64,000 bases of DNA from NCBI GenBank assembly GCA_019217005.1, contig JAHBNG010000070.1, positions 1-64,000 of the forward strand, written 5' to 3'. Numbering within the stretch: the stretch's first letter is position 1; each line of letters opens with the position of its first letter. Under the pieces are notes generated by a model. The model ran no database searches and was not told the origin of the DNA. It worked only from the letters and a program-made list of their open reading frames with translations. Both the position numbers and the translations under genes were made by a program. The stretch is from Chloroflexi bacterium TSY (GTDB lineage: Bacteria; Chloroflexota; Anaerolineae; Caldilineales; Caldilineaceae). Shown in pieces: positions 17,369 through 25,983 of the stretch.

Positions 17369-18195
17369 GATCCCTCCTCAAAGATTGTTCGTAAATCTCA
17401 ATATAATCCTCGATCTTGTCAAGCGTTGCCGCGTGACCCATTCCATCCACGGCAGCCCGTTTGGCATGGGGATAGAGTCTCTCTAGTTCGGCTCGCTCTT
17501 CTGCAGTAAAGACTTGATCATCGTTGGCGTCAACAATCAATATGGGACCCTGGAACATTTGCGCCGCCTCATGTGCAGCCCTCTCTTGTTTGTCCATGTC
17601 GACTAAAATGCGCACGCGGTTGATCAGTTCTGCGCGGGTAAATTGAGGAATGATTTCCGCAAAATAGTTTCGCCAAAAACGTTGCTCGGGCGAATTGTTT
17701 GTCAGAAAAACGGCGATGCTCCCGCGCATCAGACGATGAACGAGCCCGATCGGAAGTCCTGAAAGCAGCTTAATGAAGCGCTCATATCGTCGTGCACGTT
17801 TGAGACTGGGAACACCCGTGTTGGTCAGAATCAGCGAGGCAACCTTATCTGGATGCTGACGTGCAAAAAATTGAGCAACCAGTCCGCTGTAGGAACCACC
17901 AACAATATGGGCCTGATCGACCTGCTCTTTTGTTAGCAATTCTGCCATCCCATCAACCAAAGCCTGAATCGTATCTAGGGCGGGTGGATAAGAGAGAGAG
18001 GATGCGATAAGTCGTTTCGAAGTGCAAAATGGTCTGAAACGATGTCTCTCCAAAACCTAATGCACCTGGCAGTAGAAGCATTGTCTCTGGGCCAACACCA
18101 GATCGAATATACTCCCATTGAATACCATGAATCATCTGGGAAACATAGGCGTGCGTTGAGCGGAAGTGGGTTAGTGATTCGCGCAGGTTATTCAT
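17355..18195 (-). pseudogene. alpha/beta hydrolase, frame broken in a CT dinucleotide run
   Basis: The N-terminal part (from ATG 18195: HGIQWEYIRSGVGPETMLLL, then PGALGFGETSFQ) is in one frame, and the rest (ALVDGMAELLTKEQVDQAHI, VGGSYSGLVAQFFARQHPDK, to DGMGHAATLDKIEDYIEIYE) is in another. The break lies in TCCTCTCTCTCTTATCC near 17,990; restoring one CT unit gives YRILSLSYPPALD and a single 280-residue hydrolase with nucleophile motif GGSYSG, Asp in ILIVDANDDQ and His in GMGHAATL. The slip in a dinucleotide run could be phase variation, true decay or sequencing error. It overlaps the glycosyltransferase downstream by 14 bases. A hydrolase beside a ketosynthase III recalls OleB beside OleA, but the partner genes differ. 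Confidence 0.75.
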
Positions 18196-18216
18196 CGGAA
18201 CAATACACTATACAGC

Positions 18217-18293
18217 GGTTGTGACGAAAACCGGAGTTTTCCGAAGTCCTACCAGAGAGACCAAACTCTCGTTTTCATACAGAGCAAAGTATA
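18217..18293 (+). repeat. dispersed ~77-bp repeat ending GAGCAAAGTATA, copy 2
   Basis: This unit begins GGTTGTGACGAAAACCGG and ends GTTTTCATACAGAGCAAAG, matching 8032-8108 and the inverted copy at 61821-61896. It fills the gap between the hydrolase and the ketosynthase. Confidence 0.72.
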
Positions 18294-18298
18294 GCAGA

Positions 18299-19288
18299 CT
18301 AAAATATCAATGTAACCGCTCCCAATGTCAGCCCTGCACCACTCCCAACCAGCAGGACTTTGTCGCCGCGCCTGATTCTTTGCGCCTCGACAGCCTCTGC
18401 CAGCCCCAGCGGAATCGATGCCGCAATACAATTTCCGCGTTCAGCTAAATTCGAAAAGATCTGCTCTGAACGAAAACCCAGCCGCGAAGTCAATACCGCC
18501 AAACCGTGCCGACTGGCCTGATGAGGAATGACACAATCGATTTCGTCTTGGCTCCAGCAGCAATGCTCAAAATAGCTCGTCAGAAAGGGACCGATCAAGC
18601 GCGTTGCCTTCTTAAAAACAGCGGGACCATCCATGTGGAACATGCTCATCTCTGGCGTGCTATCGGGTGCATTGGGATGATGAAGTGTGCCAGAACCGAT
18701 CATACAAGTTAGATCGGCACCACTGCTATAGGTTGCAAACTGGCTGTGTCCGAGCTGACTAATCTCGTCTGGATTTGAACGGGTGATGATGGCTGCCGCG
18801 GCGGAATCGCCAAAGAGAACGGCACTCTCCGGTTCCTTTGGATTGAGTGAATGAGTTGTCACTTCGCTGCTGTAGATCGCCGCCACGCGATAGACGTTTG
18901 CGGCCACTAGATGCGAGACTGACTGCAAGGTATAGAGGAAACTTAAACAGGTTGCATTGATGTCAAAACAAGTACTGCGCCCCTCTGGCGCTCCTAGCTC
19001 GCGTTGAACGAGCACTGCCGTACACGGAATTGCCTGTTGTGGACCAGTCGATGCCCCAACAATGAGATCAACCTCATCAACCTCAAGCCCCGCCATCTCC
19101 AGCGCTCTGAGAATAGCGACGGCTCCCATACCTGCAGAGGTCTCATTTGTGGCATATCGTCGTTCCCGAACACCAGTTACGCGTTCGATCCAGCCAGGAG
19201 GCAATGACCAAGCTTCCTCCAAGTCCGCACTGGACACGCGCTGTTCAGGCAAGTGATAGCCAAGTCCGGCTATCTTCACTGGTAACAT
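18299..19288 (-). CDS. 3-oxoacyl-ACP synthase III-like ketosynthase (FabH/OleA family)
   Basis: This 329-residue thiolase-fold enzyme has the KAS III catalytic triad: Cys in DINATCLSFLYTL, His in DCVIPHQASRHG and Asn in AERGNCIAASIPLGLAEA. It also has the FabH-type N-terminus (IAGLGYHLPEQRVSSADLEE) and the terminal LLVGSGAGLTLGAVTLIF. KAS III enzymes make a carbon-carbon bond between acyl-CoA and malonyl-ACP or, in OleA, between two acyl chains. The position before a hydrolase and two lipid glycosyltransferases suggests a dedicated lipid precursor rather than the housekeeping FabH. The start at 19288 lacks a strong Shine-Dalgarno but fits the family length. Confidence 0.88.
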   Translation of the reverse strand: MLPVKIAGLGYHLPEQRVSSADLEEAWSLPPGWIERVTGVRERRYATNETSAGMGAVAILRALEMAGLEVDEVDLIVGASTGPQQAIPCTAVLVQRELGAPEGRSTCFDINATCLSFLYTLQSVSHLVAANVYRVAAIYSSEVTTHSLNPKEPESAVLFGDSAAAAIITRSNPDEISQLGHSQFATYSSGADLTCMIGSGTLHHPNAPDSTPEMSMFHMDGPAVFKKATRLIGPFLTSYFEHCCWSQDEIDCVIPHQASRHGLAVLTSRLGFRSEQIFSNLAERGNCIAASIPLGLAEAVEAQRIRRGDKVLLVGSGAGLTLGAVTLIF

Positions 19289-19360
19289 GACAAACTCCTA
19301 ATCTCATGCTTTTATATTCGGTTCAGAATGAAAACCGGAGTGTCAGCGAGATTGGAGACT

Positions 19361-19576
19361 CAGTAGATCCAAATTTCAGGTTTAGAGAGAGAATTTGGGC
19401 TAATTAGTTGACATAAATACGTATTTGCCAGTCAATACCTAGCATTTACGTAAAATTTAAGCGATTTCTAGATATGAAATTGGCTGTTTTTGGCAACTGA
19501 GATCTGAAAAAATGGCCCCAAAATCCCTTCTCTCCCGACTGAAAATAGTCAAAAACGCCAAATTTGGATCTACTGA
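19361..19576. mobile_element. CAGTAG-family MITE, copy a (216 bp)
   Basis: The ends are CAGTAGATCCAAATTT and its complement AAATTTGGATCTACTG, flanked by AGACT on both sides (19356-19360 and 19577-19581). The interior has no reading frame. Almost identical over its whole length to 41753-41967. It occupies most of the gap between the ketosynthase start and the MITE at 19777; nothing else is seen in that gap except the original 3' end of the solute-binding-like gene. Confidence 0.88.
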
Positions 19577-19776
19577 GACTAGAGAATAGAGATTTTCCTC
19601 GGTGGCAGCCAATCTCCAACCTCGAATCTCAAAACCTCCGTTTTCAAATTGATTTCTGTATAGGCGTAAAGTTTAGTCCGGTCTCTTGCTGACACCAAAC
19701 CACGGACTATCCATCATTCGTTCTGCTGCTTCCTCGGCGGCCAGCTCGGCGGCAAGAAATTTCTGTAGGAGAGACT

Positions 19777-19931
19777 GGGGTGGTTCATTTTAGGCGGACA
19801 ATTAGGTTTACATTTTTGCAAAGAGAAAAGATGTTTATATTTTCTACTTTGAGCCATGCTCAGGCAGAAAATGACCTCATATAGATTTTTATCTATGTAT
19901 CAAAAGTGTAAACCTAATTCTGAACCACCCC
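19777..19931. mobile_element. 155-bp MITE (GGGGTGGTTCA family), copy 1, truncating the SBP-like gene
   Basis: The element has GGGGTGGTTCA / TGAACCACCCC ends, is 155 bp long, and has near-identical 8-bp flanks GAGAGACT and GAGAGACC. It is inserted in the last part of the gene at 19914-21884. Beyond it (19776 down to 19673) the original reading frame continues as LLQKFLAAELAAEEAAERMM and then a stop, showing what the gene lost. Confidence 0.9.
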
Positions 19932-21884
19932 GAGAGACCAATCAAAAAATCGTCTCTCTTCAATCCGAATAGCTTGAGCAGATGCGAAGGATACTTGGAG
20001 CACCTCGTCGACTGCCGTGGGAATTTTTTGCCAATAACCGATACGACGCGCTGTGGACGGACGCGCTGGAATGTGGCGCGCTCGAGACACTGGACGTTGG
20101 GTGCTCAAAAACTCGATCCACTCCCAGGCCGCTCGTGGAGATACCGAGTGTTGACTGATCACATTGCCGGCGACACGTAGGGGAGTGATGAGAATCTCCT
20201 CCTCGCTAATAAGGGGCAGAATGTGCGGGCTATGCTGCTGCTGATAATGCTCATAGTGGGTAGGGGCGCCAATCCAATACACGACTTGAGGTGGTACGGA
20301 TAGAGCGTTGAGTACAAGTTGTTTGCGTTCTTCGTCAGCCAAGGCGCTCAAGTCGGGTGTGAAACTTTGCGTTACCTGCTGCTGATACCATTGGATTGTC
20401 TCAATCAGATCTTGCTTCCGCAGCGGACGAGAACAATCTATCTTTCTTTCGCTTTGATCGGCGTCTGCCGGGGCCGCCACCATCGTAGTGGACACCCAAT
20501 TGAACGGTGTATCTATGCGGCATCTGCGTGAGAGCGCACGGGCAAATAACAGATCGCGCGTTTCATCGATGTACATCCATTTGAGCCGCGCATTGTCCAA
20601 CTGGCGTTGAATCACGCTCATCTCATGCTCAATCAGATCCCTACTCAACGAGCTATTCTCGATCAGATTTTGCAAGCTGTCATCAGCCTGACTCACATAG
20701 AGCAAGCGCAGAGAGGCAGAGTGTGGTAACATCCAGAGCCGCTTCTGCCACACTCCCCCATCCCAAATGGCCGGATAGAAATCGGCCATGTCAAATGCAA
20801 CCTTGTTTTCCGTAAAATAGGTTAAGTCATGAATATGTCCCGCTGTGATGAGTTCGGGCGTCGGGATCATATAGGCACTATCGACGAGGGCAAGTAAGTC
20901 GTCTGAATCATTCGGTAAATCCGCTTGCGAAACAATCCGCACGCGCCGTTGAGAATGGTTGAGCATGAAAGTGGTCGCAAGCTGCTCAAATCGGTTTGTG
21001 AGATGGGTTGGGACGGCGTGTCGAATCTCTGGCGGTGCCAAATATTCATGAAGGCGCTGCTCTAACAGTTGCCAAAATCGCTCCGCAGGTTCATTGGCCG
21101 TCGTTAGCGCAATCAGACGTGGGGATGGCACCTCGACTGTATGGGGTGCTGCAGTTGTGCCAAAGCGAGAGCGAACAGTGAGCGATAGGGGCAGACGCTT
21201 GGACAGGCATTTCTTGTTCTCTTCCTGTTCTGAGGGGTTTGATGCGGAACTTTTCTGGGACGTTGGCGGACAGAGTTCACTGATGACCTGCTCAACAAAG
21301 TGGCCGATTTCTGTTTGCCACAACGTATCTTTCTCATAGATTCGCAGTGTTCCCCAACTCTGCTGGCTCTCCTCCTGGTCACCCCAATAGGAGCGAATGT
21401 AAGGGACACGCACCAGTGCTCCCGCCTCGCGTTGATAAAAGAAGACCCGTTGCAAATACTCTTGATCATTCCTCCATTGGACAGTTGCCCAAATATTCGC
21501 TGCCCGACCGCCCACATCGACAATCTCTACTGTTTCTTGTCGGATCGCCTGATTGAGTGGATGAAACTGTGTCGCAATCCAAGCGGGGTCGTCTGCTTGT
21601 GTCGACAAAAATAGCGCAGGATCACCAGACGACGCAGCTCGTTGTTCAAGATCGAGATACAGATTGAGTGTACGGTGTAGTTCGATCCTTTCTTCTTCTG
21701 ACAGTGCAGGCGAAAAAAGTGTACGCAACCATGTGCGTGAAGTGGGCCAGGCGAGCAATGAGACAACGAATAAGCTGAGGATACCCAGCAGAAACCAAGG
21801 CCACAATCGACGTCGGCTTTTTTGCTGCAAAGAGCCTTCATCTCTCTGTTCATCCTGTACCCGCCATTGAAACTCAAAGCTCAT
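19914..21884 (-). CDS. membrane-anchored extracellular solute-binding-like protein, C-terminus replaced by a MITE
   Basis: This 656-residue protein has a basic N-terminus (QQKSRRRLWP), one transmembrane segment at about residues 29-47 (WFLLGILSLFVVSLLAW) and a large outer domain. The second half has the look of a type 1 solute-binding protein (ADFYPAIWDGGVWQKRLWML, LPLISEEEILITPLRVAG, AWEWIEFLSTQRP), the last of these typical of ABC sugar-binding proteins. No transport partner lies beside it. A 155-bp MITE entered near the 3' end: the present stop lies inside it and the tail reads GVVQN. Without the MITE and its 8-bp duplication the frame runs a further 30 or so codons to 19673. The function is uncertain; the family resemblance is moderate. 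Confidence 0.68.
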   Translation of the reverse strand: MSFEFQWRVQDEQRDEGSLQQKSRRRLWPWFLLGILSLFVVSLLAWPTSRTWLRTLFSPALSEEERIELHRTLNLYLDLEQRAASSGDPALFLSTQADDPAWIATQFHPLNQAIRQETVEIVDVGGRAANIWATVQWRNDQEYLQRVFFYQREAGALVRVPYIRSYWGDQEESQQSWGTLRIYEKDTLWQTEIGHFVEQVISELCPPTSQKSSASNPSEQEENKKCLSKRLPLSLTVRSRFGTTAAPHTVEVPSPRLIALTTANEPAERFWQLLEQRLHEYLAPPEIRHAVPTHLTNRFEQLATTFMLNHSQRRVRIVSQADLPNDSDDLLALVDSAYMIPTPELITAGHIHDLTYFTENKVAFDMADFYPAIWDGGVWQKRLWMLPHSASLRLLYVSQADDSLQNLIENSSLSRDLIEHEMSVIQRQLDNARLKWMYIDETRDLLFARALSRRCRIDTPFNWVSTTMVAAPADADQSERKIDCSRPLRKQDLIETIQWYQQQVTQSFTPDLSALADEERKQLVLNALSVPPQVVYWIGAPTHYEHYQQQHSPHILPLISEEEILITPLRVAGNVISQHSVSPRAAWEWIEFLSTQRPVSRARHIPARPSTARRIGYWQKIPTAVDEVLQVSFASAQAIRIEERRFFDWSLGVVQN

Positions 21885-21971
21885 AACTTGCCACGCTTAC
21901 TCGCTCAGAAGAGGAGTATCCCTCAGCGCTCAGAACGGAAGCGGGACGCCCCTTTTCTGAGGGAACAATAA

Positions 21972-22046
21972 TTATATATCCCCAGAAAAGTTTTGTCCCG
22001 TCTTTGCTCTGGGAGACGTGGTACAAAACTTTTCTGAGGATATATA
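21972..22046. repeat. palindromic repeat forming the 3' end of the DUF3604-like gene
   Basis: ATCCCCAGAAAAGTTTTGT and ACAAAACTTTTCTGAGGAT form a near-perfect stem around a 30-base loop, with ATATA at both outer edges. The core resembles the repeats at 6217-6286 and inside the glycosyltransferase near 15,770. It encodes the last 25 or so residues of the neighbouring protein. Confidence 0.65.
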
Positions 22047-24320
22047 GACGGGGCTACTCCATGCTTTCTCCTGATCGACCTGAACAACGCGTATCCAATA
22101 GGGTGTTTCGCCAATCAGCGGCTTCGTATCGAGATAACTCAGTTCGATCTGGTGAGGACCATCTTCCTTCGGTGCAGGGCCAATCTGTACGCAGCTATTT
22201 ACATAACCGGCTTCGATAGTCATCGGGGCACCCCTTACTTGGTTCTTGGAGAATTCAAACGTCGACACAGGCGAATCGAAGCGGCAAAGGGCATCGACCC
22301 CTTGTGCCGCCTCATTTGTATCCCATCGAAAGATGAATCCCGCGGCATTGCCTGCTGTCGCAGAGCGCCAGGCTAACGTTGTGTCATCCACCAAATTAAC
22401 GTCATCAGCTGCGCTCTGGAAGCCAACCGACCGAATCTGGGAAAAGATGCCAGCCGTTGCGCGGAGTGTCCCATCCCAAACCAGTCGTTGCGCACCAGCC
22501 GTTCCCATAGAACGTGCACCGCTCCACAAAATACGCAATAGGTCATCGTGATAGGAAGCGATTTGCCAGCGACAGAGAACTTGCGTACCCCGCAACAGAT
22601 CGATTCGCTCAATTGCAGCAGTCCCCTCTACTTCTAGTTTGATCCGCGGGTAACCACTGGTCTTGTAAGTCGAACCCATCGGGTGACCATCTACCTCCAC
22701 CCAGAGCCGGATCCGTTTTCCCGTGGTACCATAGCAGCGTCTAGCTTGAAAGGCTTCCCAAAGTGATTCTTTATTTAGCTCAGCAGCATAAACACCGGTG
22801 ATACCGCTACGGACATTGCGGTTGAGTCGCCAACCGGGATGATCGGCACCGGGACGGCCTGCCACGCCATCAGCCCCCGCAGTGATGCCCACTTTGTAGC
22901 CCCGACTCAGGGCATCTTCCACAAACCATTCGGAAGTGCCGTGGGTGGAATGGATTTCGGCCAGTGGTTCAAGTTCGGGCGCATGGTAATCCAGATTGGT
23001 GGGACGCCCGCCCACATGCATATTGACCATGATGGGTTCGTCTCGGAAGGCTGCATGGAAGTCGGGGGCCGTGGGAATGTCTGGCTCTGGATCGGGATCC
23101 GTCTCCGTAAAAAATCGACCCGATCGGCGCAGACGTGCCTCATCGTGGTGGTAGATTACGTTGCGGTCGCCACCATCTTTGGTGGGAGGACTCCATTCGC
23201 AGCCAAGGAAGACGACAAAGTGATGGGGATCATCAAATGCAATGGCTTGCTCGCGCGTATGTTGCCAAAGGTCGCGTGTGATGTAGTGGTCGTTGGCCTG
23301 ATGAGTCACAAATTGCAGGCCAGCCACGTCCCGCGCAAAATGATAATGATCGATCAGGCTACCTGCACCACAGCCGATTTCGGTCTGTCCAGAATGAAGG
23401 TCGCCCCAAAAGAGTTGTAGATGAGGGCGTTCGGTATTAATGTGGAAGGGATTGCTCTGTGTCCTGAGTTCAAGTTTCGAGATCGAAGCCGCAATGCAAT
23501 AGCTTCCCGGCTGGTCAATGGAGAGAGAGAATCGATATGCCGTCGGGTTGTCGGACATTGTACCCTCAGAAACTGTCATCGTGGCCGTGGATGATGCATT
23601 TTGTATGGGCATCAAATCAAGTTGAGGCATTGCTTCGCCAAGAGACGCTGCATTGCCCCATCGATCTTCTGCACGTACCAGAACATCAAGTCGTTTACCG
23701 ATTTCGCCTTGAGCCGGTGCGACTGCTACCAGGCGCTTTGGTGAACCAGCCTGAATCGCATAGGAGGGTGGATCGAGCAGTTGAATCCAGCGGTCACTGT
23801 TATCTGGATTCAAGAGCATGAGGAAACCAGCCTGCTTGACGCGACAGGTTGGTGCACGCCAACCCATCCCGCGACCAGAAGAATCACCACAAACGAGACG
23901 TACCTGATCACCACGCACCAACTGTCCCCGTCGAAGAACCAATTCGACACAGTGCATCCAAGGATCGAGATCCCCCATTTGATGATAAATCAGTTCAAAC
24001 AAAGGAGCTTCGCCCTGAACAGGTGAGACCGATTCAACAGAGACAGTCATATACCCATCTTCCTGAGGGGTGTCACTCTGTAGATCGCTCCAATCGAGAG
24101 GCCAACGCCAGGCAATCCGCAAGCGTCCGCCCATTGGCAGACCCGTTTCACCCATCGTAAACTTGAAGGTAACGGTGGTGAATTCCCCCGCTGTCAGAAC
24201 ATCCGCCATCTCGATCGTACCGACCCCATAGAGTCGATTGCGTTCGTCTGGTTCAATTTCTGGCAGATGCCACACGTGAGGGAAACTTGGTTTTCCGCTT
24301 GTTTTTAGCATTGACATCAT
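21972..24320 (-). CDS. DUF3604-like / PHP-type metal-dependent hydrolase
   Basis: This 782-residue protein has a beta-rich N-terminal part of about 300 residues, then a metal-site motif typical of DUF3604 and PHP-like proteins, FWGDLHSGQTEIGCGAG, followed by HYHFARDVAGLQFVTHQAND, FLGCEWSPP, NVIYHHDEARL and NMHVGGRPTNLD. The His/Asp clusters suggest two bound metals and hydrolase activity; the substrate is unknown. There is no signal peptide. It sits at the head of a catabolic block with an enolase-superfamily enzyme and GH4. The final residues (roughly SSEKFCTTSPRAKTGQNFSG) come from a palindromic repeat, so the natural C-terminus is altered. Confidence 0.7.
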   Translation of the reverse strand: MMSMLKTSGKPSFPHVWHLPEIEPDERNRLYGVGTIEMADVLTAGEFTTVTFKFTMGETGLPMGGRLRIAWRWPLDWSDLQSDTPQEDGYMTVSVESVSPVQGEAPLFELIYHQMGDLDPWMHCVELVLRRGQLVRGDQVRLVCGDSSGRGMGWRAPTCRVKQAGFLMLLNPDNSDRWIQLLDPPSYAIQAGSPKRLVAVAPAQGEIGKRLDVLVRAEDRWGNAASLGEAMPQLDLMPIQNASSTATMTVSEGTMSDNPTAYRFSLSIDQPGSYCIAASISKLELRTQSNPFHINTERPHLQLFWGDLHSGQTEIGCGAGSLIDHYHFARDVAGLQFVTHQANDHYITRDLWQHTREQAIAFDDPHHFVVFLGCEWSPPTKDGGDRNVIYHHDEARLRRSGRFFTETDPDPEPDIPTAPDFHAAFRDEPIMVNMHVGGRPTNLDYHAPELEPLAEIHSTHGTSEWFVEDALSRGYKVGITAGADGVAGRPGADHPGWRLNRNVRSGITGVYAAELNKESLWEAFQARRCYGTTGKRIRLWVEVDGHPMGSTYKTSGYPRIKLEVEGTAAIERIDLLRGTQVLCRWQIASYHDDLLRILWSGARSMGTAGAQRLVWDGTLRATAGIFSQIRSVGFQSAADDVNLVDDTTLAWRSATAGNAAGFIFRWDTNEAAQGVDALCRFDSPVSTFEFSKNQVRGAPMTIEAGYVNSCVQIGPAPKEDGPHQIELSYLDTKPLIGETPYWIRVVQVDQEKAWSSPVYISSEKFCTTSPRAKTGQNFSGDI

Positions 24321-24395
24321 AAGATCGGTTTGTTGGTTTGTTGACAGAAGTGTAATTTATAGCCTTTCAGGAAAAGATTTTCCTCTCATGGATGG

Positions 24396-24443
24396 CATTT
24401 CAGCCGGTCAGCTCGTCAACTCTCTGGCTGACCGGCTGAAATG
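24396..24443. terminator. 17-bp perfect inverted repeat, possible terminator or mobile palindrome
   Basis: CATTTCAGCCGGTCAGC at 24396-24412 pairs exactly with 24427-24443 around a 14-base loop. It follows no T-run, so factor-independent termination is not certain. It lies in the gap between two minus-strand genes. Confidence 0.5.
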
Positions 24444-24587
24444 CTGACAAGCTACTGTTTTGCGTGGAAAAACATTATCTGAACATCTATAGTTTGAGGT
24501 CAGGATTGGATCCTCGTTGAGAAAGTTGACTACTAACAATTGGCTTATGCAACCCCAAGGGGTCTTAGCAAAGCCAAACCGCAGCAT

Positions 24588-24690
24588 AAGGCCATTCCAG
24601 AAAAAAATTCCCCATAAGATGGAACGTATCCCCCTGGAATGGCTTAGGCTTTTCCTTTTGAATGGGAGATTTATTTTTTGGAAAAGCCTA
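24588..24690. repeat. two adjacent palindromes (CATTCCAG and GGCTTAGGCTTTTCC types)
   Basis: One stem is GCCATTCCAG / CTGGAATGGC and the next CTTAGGCTTTTCC / GGAAAAGCCTAAG. A related GCCATTCCAGAGAAAT palindrome lies at 8132-8210. It is immediately downstream of the enolase-superfamily gene and could terminate it. Confidence 0.6.
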
Positions 24691-24699
24691 AGCCTTGTC

Positions 24700-25875
24700 C
24701 TACAAGCTTGGTGTCTTATATAGTATCTGTCCATTGACATATATCTCTACATCCACTAAGTAATTTCTCACCTTGGCCTGATCGACGGTCATGCCTAGAC
24801 CAGGAGCATCGGGAATCTGGATAGTGCCATCCTCATCCCGTTCAAGATGATTCTCGGTGATGTCTGTGGCCAGTGGCTTGAGTTCTACTGGATATTTGCA
24901 GATTTCGTCGTCTTTCACTCCTGCGAAGGGCTGGAGCGACGCGCTCAAGGCCAGATGAGAGGTAAAGGTGTGATTGACATAGGCAACGCCACGGGCTTGG
25001 GCATAGTCGGCTACCTGCTTGGCGATGCTCAATCCACCGATACGACCCGCGTCGATCTGGACAAAGCCGACGCCAGCATAGTCGATCATATGTTGCGCCA
25101 TGTAATAGTTATGGCTACCCTCGCCACCAGCCAGCTTGACGCTATCACAGCGCTGAGACAGGGTATGATAGGAACTCAGTGCGCCTGAGACGAATAGTTC
25201 TTCCAACCAGGTGGTGCGACATGTCTCTAATGCAGGCAAACGTTGTGTTGCCTTTTCCACATCGTCACGCCAGACGGTGCCAATGTCGATGAGCAGAACG
25301 CCTTCGTCACCCAACCCCTCTCGCGCTGCCATAAAGTGATCGGCATCTTCCTGTGCGCTCCCCAGACCAATGGGGCCCCAACCAAATTTTGCGGCTCGAA
25401 AGCCGTCGGTGCGTGCTTGACGCCCCTTTTCCAGCGTCTCTTGAGGGGTATCGCCAAAGAGCATCGAAGCATAGGGCAATTTGGGATAGGCGCGATCATA
25501 GCCAAGGAGCTTCCATGCCGGTTCGCTGAGTCTGCGGCCCAGCAAATCCCACAGTGCCATATCAATCCCAGATAGAATGTGATCGGTCTGAAGCAGATCC
25601 ATACTCTCTTCCCGGACCAGATTGCCAATTCGATAGATGTCAGTGACGTCATTCAACTCTTGCCCCAGCACCGATACCTGGACTGGTTTGCATGCGCTGT
25701 GGGACATCGGTGCGACCCAGCCAGCAAGTGACGGCAGCGGTGAAGCTTCGCATTCTCCCCATCCTTCTTCACCCCCCGCAGCGACCCGCACCAGCAATGC
25801 GTCCTGACTGCCATCACCAATGTCCAGAACCTCTGGCATAGATAAATAAAAAAGGTCGACTGATTCAATTTTCAT
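24700..25875 (-). CDS. enolase-superfamily (mandelate racemase/muconate lactonising-like) enzyme
   Basis: This 391-residue protein has the capping domain (IESVDLFYLSMPEV, GWGECEASPLPS, ILSGIDMALWDLLGRRL) and a barrel whose metal and acid-base residues appear in order: FRAAKFGWGP (Lys), VLLIDIGTVW (Asp), WLEELF (Glu), LAGGEGSHNYY (Glu) and YVNHTFTSHLA (His). The superfamily abstracts the alpha-proton of carboxylates, often in sugar-acid catabolism. The start at 25875 is chosen because the upstream extension runs towards an IS630 terminus at 25910. The insertion lies about 35 bases upstream and probably separates the gene from its former promoter. It neighbours PhyH and GH4 genes. Confidence 0.87.
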   Translation of the reverse strand: MKIESVDLFYLSMPEVLDIGDGSQDALLVRVAAGGEEGWGECEASPLPSLAGWVAPMSHSACKPVQVSVLGQELNDVTDIYRIGNLVREESMDLLQTDHILSGIDMALWDLLGRRLSEPAWKLLGYDRAYPKLPYASMLFGDTPQETLEKGRQARTDGFRAAKFGWGPIGLGSAQEDADHFMAAREGLGDEGVLLIDIGTVWRDDVEKATQRLPALETCRTTWLEELFVSGALSSYHTLSQRCDSVKLAGGEGSHNYYMAQHMIDYAGVGFVQIDAGRIGGLSIAKQVADYAQARGVAYVNHTFTSHLALSASLQPFAGVKDDEICKYPVELKPLATDITENHLERDEDGTIQIPDAPGLGMTVDQAKVRNYLVDVEIYVNGQILYKTPSL

Positions 25876-25983
25876 GATGACATGTTCAACTTTCTTCGCC
25901 TCTGCCATAGTGTTTTGTCAGATAAGTTATAATACGGTAAACTCTGCCAGAAAGTGACTAAAAAAACGAGGAGGCAGAGAGAA

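Noticed and set aside
22839..23420. 193-codon plus-strand frame
   Set aside because: Lies opposite the DUF3604-like gene, whose motifs show the real frame.
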